From assembly GCA_003640645.1 (NCBI GenBank), contig QGHH01000007.1, positions 1 to 64,000 on the forward strand: a stretch of DNA of 64,000 bases, in the 5' to 3' direction. Origin of the DNA: Fredinandcohnia aciditolerans (GTDB lineage: Bacteria; Bacillota; Bacilli; Bacillales; Bacillaceae_L). Of the stretch, positions 1 through 8,809 are shown piece after piece (position 1 is the stretch's first letter; each line of letters starts with the position of its first letter). The position numbers were made by a program, and so were the translations under genes. The notes below the pieces were generated by a model. The model saw nothing but the letters and a program-made list of their open reading frames with translations, was not told where the DNA came from and ran no database searches.

Positions 1-24
1 TGAAATTCAAGTATATAAAAATAC

Positions 25-69
25 CTGTAGGTTGAACACTCTTTTTTTCGAGTGTCCTTCCTACAGGTA
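25..69 (-). terminator. Terminator after the PqqB-like gene
   Basis: Two nested stems are visible: ACCTGTAGG pairs with CCTACAGGT and ACACTC pairs with GAGTGT. On the minus strand the hairpin is followed by ATTTTTATAT. It lies directly downstream of the minus-strand gene ending at 95. Confidence 0.7.
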
Positions 70-94
70 CCATTCTATAACCGCCTCCCACTTT

Positions 95-961
95 TTATAT
101 TCTAAATTCCATTTCTTCATCTGCAATATTGAAACCTTTTGCTTCGATTTCTTTCCTTAATGTGCCGTCTCTGTGCAATACTGGGTTTGAATGATTAAGA
201 TGTGTAAAATAAATTTCGGTATCTCCTACTAAATCCTGTAACAACTCCATTGTCTCTGCCATTAGTGGATGGGGAACCTGTCGATAATCACGCCCAATAT
301 TCGCTAAATCCTGTGGCGAATGAAACGTGCCATCAAGGAAACAAATGTCCGCCTCTTTCACCGCTACTCGAATATCAATATCCCATTCTTCCCAACGATC
401 AATATCCGGAATAAATAAAACCTTTTTATTGGGGCCTTTGATCCAATAAGCAAACGTCTCAGAAAACTCATTTCGATGCGGAACGGTTACCGGAGTAACT
501 GTTACTTCCGAAGAAACATTCACCGGTTGTCTATCATTGATTTCTTGGACAACAATGTTCTCAAGTGCCGTTAGCTGGCTCCATGGAGCATCATTTTCCA
601 GTAACCTTTTCATTTTTGTCCCCGCCATTACGGGTAATTGTCGGGAATTAATCGCTTCTTTCCCTAAAAACATCAAACCTGGATAATGGCCAATATGGGC
701 ATGTGTAAGAAAGATACTGCTCATCAATTTCGATTCTAATCCATATCTTATTTGTAATTTCGCCATTTGTTCCCGCAAATCAGGAGTAGCCTCTATTAAA
801 TGCCATTTATCCTCTTTTGGTAAGACGATCGCTAGTGATGCCGCTGTTCTTTTATACTTTGGATCTTCCATTGCCCTTGTACAATTTTCACAAAAACAAT
901 TTGCTTGTGGTAAACCACCATCTTGCGCAGTCCCAACCACACTTAAAATAACTTCACTCAC
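95..961 (-). CDS. PqqB-like metallo-beta-lactamase-fold protein
   Basis: A 288-residue MBL-fold protein resembling PqqB and its relatives outside PQQ biosynthesis. The N-terminus has the typical GTAQDGG followed by a cysteine cluster (NCFCENC, about residues 21-27), likely a structural zinc site. The metal motif reads THAHIGH (about residue 86), so the aspartate of HxHxDH is glycine, and metal use or hydrolase activity is uncertain. Later blocks (PHRNEF, FLDGTFH, FTHLNHSNP) fit the family. No pqqA, C, D or E gene is nearby, so a role in PQQ synthesis is not supported. The GTG start shares one base with the nhaC stop (TAGTG), so it is translationally coupled to the upstream antiporter gene. 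Confidence 0.75.
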   Translation of the reverse strand: MSEVILSVVGTAQDGGLPQANCFCENCTRAMEDPKYKRTAASLAIVLPKEDKWHLIEATPDLREQMAKLQIRYGLESKLMSSIFLTHAHIGHYPGLMFLGKEAINSRQLPVMAGTKMKRLLENDAPWSQLTALENIVVQEINDRQPVNVSSEVTVTPVTVPHRNEFSETFAYWIKGPNKKVLFIPDIDRWEEWDIDIRVAVKEADICFLDGTFHSPQDLANIGRDYRQVPHPLMAETMELLQDLVGDTEIYFTHLNHSNPVLHRDGTLRKEIEAKGFNIADEEMEFRI

Positions 962-2382
962 TATACAACTTCCCTTTCTACTTGAGCCGGTTCTTTTTCT
1001 TGGCTGTAATCCTTTCTAGCAATAGTCCATCCGGTGAAACCAAACAATAGATTTACTAATGGAACAATATAGATAAAGAAAGCATACGGGATAAACTCCC
1101 ATGCACTGACACCTAATATGCTCGTTGCAAACACGGCTGGAACACTCCATGGGATAAGGTTAATTCCTACAGTCCCCATAGACTCCACTGTTCTAGAGAG
1201 GTTTTTCGTATCAATATTCATATCTTTATACTTTTGAACGAAAGTTCTTGCTGGTAAGATAATTGCCAAAAACTGAGCTCCACTTGCTAAGGCAACAACA
1301 AAGGTTGATAATAGAGTAGAACCAATGAGTGTTCCAGTTGTTTTTACCTTCCTCATCATCTTACCTGTTAATATTTCAAATGTTCCCGTTTCTTCTAGAA
1401 TACCACCAAGTGCAGTAGCAATCATAAGCATTCCAACGGTCCCAAGCATTGAAGTAAGTCCTCCTCGATTCAACAAGGAATCAATTTCACCTATCCCCGT
1501 GTCAATCTTAAAGCCACTTGTCATAAATTGAACAATTGAACTTACCGAGATTCCCTGAACTACAACTGCTACAACCGCTCCTAATAAGCCAACACCCATC
1601 AATGCGGGTAAAGCAGGGGTACGCTTTAGCATTAAAAGGATCGTTAATATCGGTATCAATAATAACAAAGGGTGAATGACAAATGCTCCGTCTAAGCCAG
1701 ACATAATGGCTTCAATCGTCCCAGTACCAATACTTGTGTTATTTGCTACCTCAAAATGACCAAATACCCAAAATAACAGAAGGGATACTACAAATGCGGG
1801 AATCGTATCCCAAAGCATGTGTTTAATATGACTAAATAAATCTGTATCTACTAGAGCTGCAGCGATATTGGTTGTATCTGATAAAGGTGAAAGTTTATCC
1901 CCTAAATAAGCACCAGATAGGACAGCCCCTGCTACGAGTGCCGATGAAAATCCCAGTCCTTCTCCAATCGCCATAAAAGCTAGTCCTACCGTTGCGATTG
2001 AAGTAAAGGATGTTCCTAGTGTAATCGAAACAATACCTGTTATTAGCGCAACAAACGGGACAAACCAGGATGGATCTAAAATCGAAACACCATAATAAAT
2101 CATTGTTGGAATAACACCACTCGCAATCCAAGACCCAATAATCGTCCCGATTACCATTAATATAAATACAGCTGGTAAAGCCCTTGTTACTCCATTTACC
2201 ATCATTTGTTGAACATCATTCCAACTCCATCCGCAGCTGATTGCTATGATGGATGCCAAAATCACCCCAACTATTAATGGAAAATTCATTCCTGCATTCC
2301 AGATAAAAATAGAGCAAGCTGCAGCAATGATTAATCCTAATAATGGAATGATTGCTTTCCAAATTGTAAGATTTGATTTCAA
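961..2382 (-). CDS. nhaC: NhaC-family Na+/H+ antiporter
   Basis: A 473-residue polytopic membrane protein with about 11-12 hydrophobic segments. It has the NhaC-type core: SGAYLGDKLSPLSDTTNIAA (about residues 156-175), LGTSFTSIATVGLAFM and the late GINLIPWSVPAVF block. The family exchanges Na+ for protons, and some members are malate/lactate antiporters. The start is TTG at 2382, chosen because GGTGGGGG lies about 7 nt upstream; no better start is seen. It forms a two-gene unit with the following PqqB-like gene. The true substrate cannot be read from the sequence. Confidence 0.85.
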   Translation of the reverse strand: MKSNLTIWKAIIPLLGLIIAAACSIFIWNAGMNFPLIVGVILASIIAISCGWSWNDVQQMMVNGVTRALPAVFILMVIGTIIGSWIASGVIPTMIYYGVSILDPSWFVPFVALITGIVSITLGTSFTSIATVGLAFMAIGEGLGFSSALVAGAVLSGAYLGDKLSPLSDTTNIAAALVDTDLFSHIKHMLWDTIPAFVVSLLLFWVFGHFEVANNTSIGTGTIEAIMSGLDGAFVIHPLLLLIPILTILLMLKRTPALPALMGVGLLGAVVAVVVQGISVSSIVQFMTSGFKIDTGIGEIDSLLNRGGLTSMLGTVGMLMIATALGGILEETGTFEILTGKMMRKVKTTGTLIGSTLLSTFVVALASGAQFLAIILPARTFVQKYKDMNIDTKNLSRTVESMGTVGINLIPWSVPAVFATSILGVSAWEFIPYAFFIYIVPLVNLLFGFTGWTIARKDYSQEKEPAQVEREVV

Positions 2383-2538
2383 ATTTTTCCCCCACCCGTT
2401 CTAAAAATCGATATTTTAAGTTTATAAGATTCATAAAATACTTTAACACTTTAAAGCTTTTATGCTTTTATGCTTTTTACTGCGATAATCATAATTTATT
2501 TTCATTCATTAGTCAATATCCTTCGTAAACATCAGCAC

Positions 2539-2572
2539 AAAAAACGAATTCCATTTAACGGAATTCGTTTTT
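2539..2572 (-). terminator. Terminator after AGCS symporter gene
   Basis: AAAACGAATTCC and GGAATTCGTTTT form a perfect stem around a 7-nt loop, with T-rich flanks on both sides. It sits 6 nt beyond the stop of the minus-strand symporter gene. Confidence 0.75.
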
Positions 2573-2577
2573 ACTAA

Positions 2578-4005
2578 TTAATTCGCACGCCCTTTTTCAT
2601 CTTCTCCCCAACATTCAACATCACCCATATTCGGGACATTTTTCTTATAGAATACAGGGTCCTTGCCTTGTCTTTGTTGGACTACATAATCATGAATGAC
2701 GCCTTTTACTACATTCCATAGCAGAAGGATTGCAATAAGGTTAATGATTGCCATAATGGCCATAAAGAGATCGGCTAAATCCCAAACAATTTGTACTTTT
2801 GCAATGGAACCAAACATGACAAAAACGACAACAAAAAGACGAAATATGCCTAATCCAATTTTCGATTCATTAATAAATTCAATATTTGTTTCACCATAGT
2901 AGTAATTACCGATTATTGAACTAAAGGCAAACAGAAATACAGCTACTGCTAAGAAGATTCCAGCCCAATCACCTAAATTCTCAGCTAAAGATACTTGAGT
3001 CAAGTTAACTGAAGCAGCGTCAGATTGAAGATACGCATCGCTTAGTAATACAATGGCAGCTGTTGCCGTACAAACTAATAATGTATCAATAAAAACCCCT
3101 AGCGTTTGAATTAAACCCTGTTTGACTGGATGTGTAACAGATGCAGTTGCCGCTGCATTCGGGGCAGAACCCATTCCCGCTTCATTTGAGAATAAACCAC
3201 GTTTTATCCCGTTCATGATTGCTGCCCCTAGCAATCCAGCAAAGGCTTCTTCCAATCCAAATGCAGACTTAATGATCAACGCTAACACACCGGGGAGCTC
3301 AGTAAAGTTTTGAATTACAACCAGGAGTGCGATGATGATATAAAGAACTGCCATAACCGGAACAATAATTTGAGTGACACTTACAACACGCTTTAATCCA
3401 CCAAAGACGATAATACCTGTTATAACAGCAATTATGATTCCCACGACAACACGATTGGCACCGAAACTTTCTTCAAAAGCAATGGATATCGTATTTGCTT
3501 GTACCGCATTAAACACAAAACCATATGTAAATGTAATAACTACGGCAAAAATGATCCCCATCCACCTTTTATTTAATCCTTTTTCCATATAATAGGCGGG
3601 ACCACCACGAAACAACCCAGTTTCATGATCTTTAATTTTATATACTTGTGCTAGTGTACTTTCAACTAGTGAAGTTGCACCACCAATTAGCGCAATCATC
3701 CACATCCAAAAAATTGCACCAGGTCCTCCAAGGGCAATGGCCGTAGCAACCCCGGCTATATTTCCAGTCCCAATCCGGGATGCAGCAGAAATTGTAAAAG
3801 CCTGAAAAGAAGAGATCCCTTTTTTCCCTGATTCATCTCTTGGAGTACTTTCCGTAATAACTTTAAACATATCTGAGATTAATCGGAATTGAATAAAACC
3901 TGTCTTAAATGTAAAAAAAAGACCAACTCCAACCAACAATATGATTAACAAATACGAATACAAAAAGGTATTGATTTCACCTAAAGTACTACCAAACCAT
4001 TCCAT
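2578..4005 (-). CDS. Alanine/glycine:cation symporter (AGCS family)
   Basis: A 475-residue sodium:amino-acid symporter of the AGCS (AlsT/DagA) family. Family landmarks are clear: RIGTGNIAGVATAIALGGPG (about residues 57-76) and FSNEAGMGSAPNAAATA (about residue 274 on), with about 10 membrane spans and a short charged C-terminal tail (GEDEKGRAN). The family takes up alanine, glycine and sometimes glutamine with Na+. The gene is monocistronic, with a terminator right behind it and a GGGACA-type dispersed repeat upstream. Base composition matches the neighbours. Confidence 0.9.
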   Translation of the reverse strand: MEWFGSTLGEINTFLYSYLLIILLVGVGLFFTFKTGFIQFRLISDMFKVITESTPRDESGKKGISSFQAFTISAASRIGTGNIAGVATAIALGGPGAIFWMWMIALIGGATSLVESTLAQVYKIKDHETGLFRGGPAYYMEKGLNKRWMGIIFAVVITFTYGFVFNAVQANTISIAFEESFGANRVVVGIIIAVITGIIVFGGLKRVVSVTQIIVPVMAVLYIIIALLVVIQNFTELPGVLALIIKSAFGLEEAFAGLLGAAIMNGIKRGLFSNEAGMGSAPNAAATASVTHPVKQGLIQTLGVFIDTLLVCTATAAIVLLSDAYLQSDAASVNLTQVSLAENLGDWAGIFLAVAVFLFAFSSIIGNYYYGETNIEFINESKIGLGIFRLFVVVFVMFGSIAKVQIVWDLADLFMAIMAIINLIAILLLWNVVKGVIHDYVVQQRQGKDPVFYKKNVPNMGDVECWGEDEKGRAN

Positions 4006-4056
4006 AGATTCCCCTCCTACAGTTATAGTTGCTTATCCCTAGGAACCTTATACATT

Positions 4057-4168
4057 TTTTGGGACAGAGGGACAGGTCCATTGTCCCAAAGTTTTTTATT
4101 TTAGACGGTTTCTAGAGGAAACACTATAAAAAAAAGTGGGACACGATAAATATCCCCGTGTCCCACCC
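4057..4168. repeat. Bipartite GGGACA/TGTCCC dispersed repeat, copy 1
   Basis: The left part is a palindrome (GGGACA...GGACAGGTCC...TGTCCC) and the right part a second one (GGGACACG...CGTGTCCC), separated by about 50 nt. Related copies are found at about 18232, 18545, 19457 (half), 28904, 29354 and 39833. All copies are intergenic. It may also work as a terminator. Confidence 0.75.
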
Positions 4169-4338
4169 TTTATACAAATTTCATCTGTTCATTTCTAATG
4201 CGTATTGCTCTTTCAGGATAATCTTAGAAATTAACGGAAGTAGTAATGAATCAACATAATTAATACAATTCCGACGTACCTTTACCACGGGAAACCTGTT
4301 GAACAATTTCACGTGTACCCACAGTTACAACTTTTAGT

Positions 4339-5216
4339 AAACTTCTGACAGAACTAGGAAACTTCTGCTGAGGTGTGTACGAAGTTGAGGTATCTTCGGA
4401 CAACGCTAGGCAATTTTTGCGCATGTGTGTCTGAAGGCGGGGTATCTTTGGACAGCACAAGGCAATTTCTGCTGAGGCGTGTCCGAAGTTTTGGTATCTT
4501 CGGACAGCACAAGGAAAATTCGGCTGGGCTGTGTCTGAAGTTTTGGTATCTTCGGACTGCGCTAGGCAATTTCTGCTGGGCTGTGTCTGAAGTTTTGGTA
4601 TCTTCGGACTAAGCTGAGCAATTTCTGCTGAGGCGTGTCTGAAGTTTTGGTATCTTCGGACTGCGCTGAGCAATTTCTGCTGCGGTGTGTCCGAAGTTTG
4701 GGTATCTTCGGACAGCACAAGGAAATTTCGGCTGGGCTGTGTCTGAAGTTTTGGTATCTTCGGACTGCGCTAGGCAATTTCTGCTGCGGTGTGTCCGAAG
4801 TTGAGGTATCTTCGGACAGCACTAGGCAATTTTTGCGCATGTGTGTCTGAAGGCGGGGGATCTTCGGACAGCACAAGGCAATTTTTGCGCATGTGTGTCT
4901 GAAGTTTTGGCATCTTCGGACTGCGCTGAGCAATTTCTGCTAGGGTGTGGTCGAAGTTTTGGTATCTTCGGACAGCACAAAGTAATTTCTGCTGGGGTGT
5001 GTCCGAAGTTGAGGTATCTTCGGACTGCGCTAGGCAATTTCTGCTGAGCTTTGTCTGAAGTTTTGGCATCTTCGGACTGCGCTAGGCAAATTCTGCTGCG
5101 GTGTGTCCGAAGTTTGGGTATCTTCGGACAACGCTAGGCAATTTCCACAAGAGTGTGTCTGAAGTGAGGCATCTTCGGACAACACAAGGCAAGATCTGCT
5201 CATGGGTGTCTGAAGT
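4339..5216 (-). repeat. 52-bp tandem hairpin array 1 (about 17 units)
   Basis: Sixteen clear units plus a degenerate one. The marker tatctt (or catctt) recurs at 4391, 4443, 4495, 4547, 4599, 4651, 4703, 4755, 4807, 4859, 4911, 4963, 5015, 5067, 5119 and 5170, so the period is 52 bp with one 1-bp deletion at the end. Each unit carries a 25-nt hairpin, GTCYGAAG-N9-CTTCGGAC, followed by a 27-nt spacer of types such as caatttctgctg. Read on the minus strand, the core matches that of array 2. The period is not a multiple of three, so open frames through it are accidental. Confidence 0.95.
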
Positions 5217-5278
5217 AAAGTAATTCCTTTTAATTATATGGTTTTGCAGTACTTCAGCAGCAGCTGCTGGTTCTCAAA

Positions 5279-5313
5279 AAATTAAAGCGTGAATTCGTAT
5301 GTGGATTCACGCT
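5279..5313. repeat. Inverted repeat beside array 1, matched beside array 2
   Basis: AGCGTGAAT (5286) and ATTCACGCT (5305) form a hairpin about 70 nt from the edge of array 1. Bases 5279-5299 are an exact 21-bp inverted copy of 15621-15641, which lies at the corresponding edge of array 2. It could be a terminator or a boundary element of the repeat. Confidence 0.8.
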
Positions 5314-5407
5314 AGAAATGTATTGTAATTTACTGTTTTGATCGTTGAATCGGAATCTGTTAACTATTCAGTAGGCCCTTTGTCTAAGTTCTTATACAAT
5401 TCATTAC

Positions 5408-5724
5408 TCAATGCCCGAATTCTTCGATTGATAATGTTTCTCCGCGACGTTTTGGAACGATATTTGAAGTGGCTAAACACCCTTCAATTACTTCTTTTAA
5501 AGCTTTCCCGTTTGATCCATTCACCAAACTTCGAGATTTCTAATACATTTTGCGGTGCCATCGCAATAATATACATAATCGGAGAAAGAATAAAAATGAA
5601 TTTCACTCGTTTTACCTTCTTAAAAACAGACCCCAATGCAAGAAGCGTTACATCAAAGGCCATTGAAGCGTGCTGAACAGTGTCATAACCCAAATTGTAA
5701 AAAAGATTGATTCAAACCTCTCAA
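5408..5724 (-). pseudogene. Frameshifted small membrane-protein gene (remnant)
   Basis: On the minus strand, GGGAGG is followed 5 nt later by an in-frame TTG (5724) that opens a frame containing NLGYDTVQHASMAFDV and a hydrophobic stretch (VKFIFILSPIMYIIAMAP). The frame stops near 5484. The next frame continues without a stop from about 5520 to 5408 with protein-like sequence (GKALKEVIEGCLATSNIVPK...ETLSIEEFGH). This looks like one protein of about 105 residues split by a single indel near position 5515. I do not recognise the family. A sequencing error would give the same picture. Confidence 0.4.
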
Positions 5725-5900
5725 AGAATCCTCCCGAATCCTTAGATTTTATTCCATAATTTGTTTTAAGTTTTTTTGGAAAATCTAAAAAAACAATTGA
5801 AATATTTTTGAATCATGTTATTGTTGTTATATCGAAATATTATTCTATAAATACTAATTCTGCTTTACTATTAATAAATGTTTATATTTTTTCAAGTATT

Positions 5901-5914
5901 TGTAACCGATTACA
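5901..5914. promoter_or_regulatory. cre (CcpA) box upstream of the serine-dehydratase operon
   Basis: TGTAACCGATTACA fits the cre consensus TGWNANCGNTNWCA at every defined position. It is also a near-perfect palindrome flanked by TT and AA. It lies 170 nt before the EIIC-like permease start, in an otherwise gene-free AT-rich stretch (5725-6083). This suggests CcpA repression by glucose; binding is inferred. Confidence 0.65.
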
Positions 5915-6083
5915 AAAATAACAAAAAAAGTCTATTAAATTCGATGTCAATATAAATCACTCAGATTTCAAGTCCAATCGGATAGTATAGATGGCATGAC
6001 CGAACGAGCCTTACACAACTTTTGAAAACGCATTCAATGAATTATTTTAGAATAATAAAAATCAATTTTAAGGAGAGTTATTC

Positions 6084-7121
6084 ATGGATATTATTAAAGG
6101 TACCGCATTATTGTTACTAGTATTAGCCTGCTTTTCCCTGTTTAGCTATAAAGCACCAAAGGGAATGAAGGCAATGGCAGCCCTTGCTGGAGCGGCATGT
6201 GCTGCGTTTCTTGTTGAAGCATTTCAATTATTTGTAGGTGGAGATTTATTAGGAATTGAATTTCTTGGTGAAGTTGGAAAAGCAGCAGGGAGCATGGGCG
6301 GCGTTGCAGCAGCAGCTCTGGTTGCACTTGCAGTTGGAGTATCACCAGTATATGCCCTGTTACTTGGGGTAAGCTGTGCTGGGCTAGGATTATTGCCAGG
6401 TTTTGTTGCTGGATATCTAATTGCATTCCTTGTTAAATTCATTGAAAAGAAAGTACCGGGTGGCTTGGATCTAATTGTCATCATTATCCTTTGTGCACCT
6501 TTAGTTCGTTTAATTGGAGAGTTCATGACCCCTGTTGTGGATGCGACTCTATTAAATATTGGTGGAATTATTACAGATACAGCTAACAGTAATCCAATTT
6601 TGATGGGAATCATTTTGGGTGGAACAATTACAGTGGTTGCAACAGCGCCACTTAGCTCAATGGCTCTAACTGCGATGCTGGGACTAACGGGAGTACCAAT
6701 GGCCATTGGTGCCTTGGCCGTATTTGGCTCATCTTTTATGAATTACGTGCTTTTCGATCGAATGAAGTTTGGAGATCGTAAGACTACTATTTCAGTAGCT
6801 GTTGAACCATTAACTCAAGCTCACATCATTTCTGCAAACCCTATTCCAGTATATGTAACGAACTTTGTAGGCGGGGCAAGTGCCGGTGTTATTATCGCGC
6901 TATCTGGTCTCATCAATAATGCAACTGGGACAGCAACGCCAATTGCTGGTCTAGCTGTTATGTACGGATTTAATGATCCAATGAAAGTAACCATGATTGC
7001 ACTCGCATGTGCAGCAGTTGGTGTATTGTGTGGGTATTTAGGTTCACTAGTCTTTAAGAATTATAAAATTAAAACAGTTGATCAATTACAGGGAGAAGCA
7101 GCATCAAAAAATGCGGCATAG
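6084..7121 (+). CDS. EIIC-like membrane permease (PTS_EIIC_2 type), candidate serine transporter
   Basis: A 345-residue membrane protein rich in Ala/Gly with about 9-10 hydrophobic segments. It resembles the family annotated as PTS sugar transporter subunit IIC (PTS_EIIC_2) but has no IIA or IIB domain or partner gene. Recognisable blocks are LPGFVAGYLIAFLVKFIEKK and the polar SANPIPVYVTNFVGGASAG near residues 253-271. AAGGAGAG precedes the ATG. It lies 36 nt upstream of sdaAB in the same direction. The context (permease, SdaAB, SdaAA) argues for uptake of serine or a related amino acid rather than a sugar. That function is inferred from position only. Confidence 0.65.
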   Translation: MDIIKGTALLLLVLACFSLFSYKAPKGMKAMAALAGAACAAFLVEAFQLFVGGDLLGIEFLGEVGKAAGSMGGVAAAALVALAVGVSPVYALLLGVSCAGLGLLPGFVAGYLIAFLVKFIEKKVPGGLDLIVIIILCAPLVRLIGEFMTPVVDATLLNIGGIITDTANSNPILMGIILGGTITVVATAPLSSMALTAMLGLTGVPMAIGALAVFGSSFMNYVLFDRMKFGDRKTTISVAVEPLTQAHIISANPIPVYVTNFVGGASAGVIIALSGLINNATGTATPIAGLAVMYGFNDPMKVTMIALACAAVGVLCGYLGSLVFKNYKIKTVDQLQGEAASKNAA

Positions 7122-7157
7122 ACTTGCAATATTTGTTTGATAAAAGGAGAGTTTTAA

Positions 7158-7817
7158 ATGAAATATCGTTCGGCTTTTGACATTATTGGTCCAGTAATGA
7201 TAGGCCCATCTAGCTCTCATACAGCTGGAGCAGCACGAATTGGGAGGATCGCTCGTACTTTATTTGAAAAACAACCGAAGAAAGCCATTGTTTCTTTATA
7301 TGGTTCATTTGCAAAAACCTATAAAGGACACGGGACAGATTTAGCTATTGTAGCTGGCCTGTTGGATTTTGATACGTTTGATAAACGAATTCCGGATTCT
7401 TTGGCAATAGCAGAAAAATCAGGAATGGAAGTCATTTTTCAAACCGAGGAAGCTGTACCAGACCATCCTAATACAGTTAAGATAAATTTATTCGACAATG
7501 ATAATGAGTTAGAATTAATCGGGATTTCCATCGGTGGAGGCACCATTGAAATTACAGAAATTAATTCATTTAAGCTTAAACTATCTGGTGATCCAGCCAT
7601 ACTGGTTATGCATCAGGATCGATTTGGAATTATCTCGTATGTGACTTCAGTTCTAGCAAAATATGAAATTAATATTGGTCATATGGAGGTCGCCCGTAAG
7701 GAAAAGGGAGATATGGCTATCATGGTGATTGAAGTCGACCAAAAAATAGCGGATGAAGTGATACAAGAATTAAGAAGTCTTTCTTATGTGACAAGAGTCA
7801 TTAGAATGGTTGAGTAA
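7158..7817 (+). CDS. sdaAB: L-serine ammonia-lyase, iron-sulfur type, beta subunit
   Basis: A 219-residue beta subunit of the two-chain L-serine dehydratase, which converts L-serine to pyruvate and ammonia. The N-terminus has the family block GPVMIGPSSSHTAGAARIGR (residues 11-30). KGHGTDLA follows near residue 56. The C-terminal about 70 residues form an ACT domain (FGIISYVTSVLAKYEINIGH), common in these proteins for serine binding or regulation. AAAAGGAGAG lies in front of the ATG. The alpha subunit follows after 43 nt. Confidence 0.95.
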   Translation: MKYRSAFDIIGPVMIGPSSSHTAGAARIGRIARTLFEKQPKKAIVSLYGSFAKTYKGHGTDLAIVAGLLDFDTFDKRIPDSLAIAEKSGMEVIFQTEEAVPDHPNTVKINLFDNDNELELIGISIGGGTIEITEINSFKLKLSGDPAILVMHQDRFGIISYVTSVLAKYEINIGHMEVARKEKGDMAIMVIEVDQKIADEVIQELRSLSYVTRVIRMVE

Positions 7818-7860
7818 AAATAGAGATCAAGAGTAAATATGGACAACAGGAGGACAAGCG

Positions 7861-8760
7861 ATGTTTCGAAATGTAGCGGAACTTGTTATGTTAGCAGAAC
7901 AACACCAAGTGAAAATTGCTGAAATTATGATACGGCAGGAAATTGAAGTTACGGGGTTAACTCGTGAAGAGATAATGGCAAAAATGGAGAACAATTTAAC
8001 AGTAATGGAACAAGCATTAGAGCGCGGACTTCGAGGCGTGAGGTCTCAAACCGGGCTTACTGGCGGTGATGCTGTCTTGCTTCAAAAATATATCAAAAGT
8101 GGGAGAGCATTGTCTGGCCATATATTATTGGATGCCGTGAGCAAAGCAGTGGCAACAAATGAAGTAAATGCAGCCATGGGAGTTATTTGCGCTACTCCAA
8201 CAGCAGGTTCAGCTGGAGTTGTACCAGGCACATTATTTGCCGTCAAAGAACAGTTAAATCCAACACGCCAGGAAATGATCGAGTTTTTATTCACAGCAGC
8301 TGCATTTGGTTTTGTTGTCGCTAATAATGCAACAGTATCCGGCGCTGCTGGTGGATGTCAGGCAGAGGTTGGTTCAGCAGCAGGTATGGCCGCAGCTTCG
8401 ATTGTTGAGATGGCAGGCGGTACACCACAACAAGCGGCCGAAGCCATGGCCATCACACTAAAAAACATGTTAGGACTCGTTTGCGATCCTGTTGCAGGCC
8501 TAGTGGAGGTCCCATGTGTAAAGCGTAACGCTATGGGAGCATCGAATGCAATAACTGCTGCTGATATGGCTCTTGCAGGAATTACGAGTAGAATTCCATG
8601 TGATGAGGTAATAGGTGCAATGTATGCGATTGGCAAATCAATGCCCTCATCTTTACGAGAAACGGCAGAAGGTGGATTAGCAGCAACACCAACAGGACGG
8701 AGATTGGAAGCAGAAATTTTCGGACAACCCAAGGAAAGCTTGATGGATTATCTGGTTTAA
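7861..8760 (+). CDS. sdaAA: L-serine ammonia-lyase, iron-sulfur type, alpha subunit
   Basis: A 299-residue catalytic subunit carrying the [4Fe-4S] cluster. The conserved cysteine blocks are GGCQAEVGSA (about residues 164-173) and LVCDPVAGLVEVPC (about residues 203-216), with ATPTAGSAGVVPG near residue 116. Length and motifs match the bacillary SdaAA. AGGAGG lies 7 nt before the ATG. With SdaAB it makes the oxygen-sensitive dehydratase feeding pyruvate into central metabolism. The operon is permease-sdaAB-sdaAA, probably under the cre box at 5901. Confidence 0.95.
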   Translation: MFRNVAELVMLAEQHQVKIAEIMIRQEIEVTGLTREEIMAKMENNLTVMEQALERGLRGVRSQTGLTGGDAVLLQKYIKSGRALSGHILLDAVSKAVATNEVNAAMGVICATPTAGSAGVVPGTLFAVKEQLNPTRQEMIEFLFTAAAFGFVVANNATVSGAAGGCQAEVGSAAGMAAASIVEMAGGTPQQAAEAMAITLKNMLGLVCDPVAGLVEVPCVKRNAMGASNAITAADMALAGITSRIPCDEVIGAMYAIGKSMPSSLRETAEGGLAATPTGRRLEAEIFGQPKESLMDYLV

Positions 8761-8761
8761 T

Positions 8762-8795
8762 AAAAAAAGGAACGTGATCCAATTGGATCCGTTCC
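8762..8795 (-). terminator. Terminator between sdaAA and the MFS exporter
   Basis: GGAACGTGATCC and GGATCCGTTCC form a long stem with an AATT loop. On the minus strand it is followed by TTTTTTT, so it mainly ends the MFS transcript. It could also slow sdaAA transcription from the other side. Confidence 0.75.
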
Positions 8796-8809
8796 AACTT
8801 CCTCATATA

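Noticed and set aside
4260-5069. Several ORFs of 68-152 residues through array 1, for example containing VRRYQNFRH
   Set aside because: They arise from the 52-bp repeat read in shifting frames; no ribosome-binding sites and no consistent protein.
5338-5676. 112-residue plus-strand ORF
   Set aside because: No ribosome-binding site, and it is antisense to a minus-strand remnant with more protein-like sequence.
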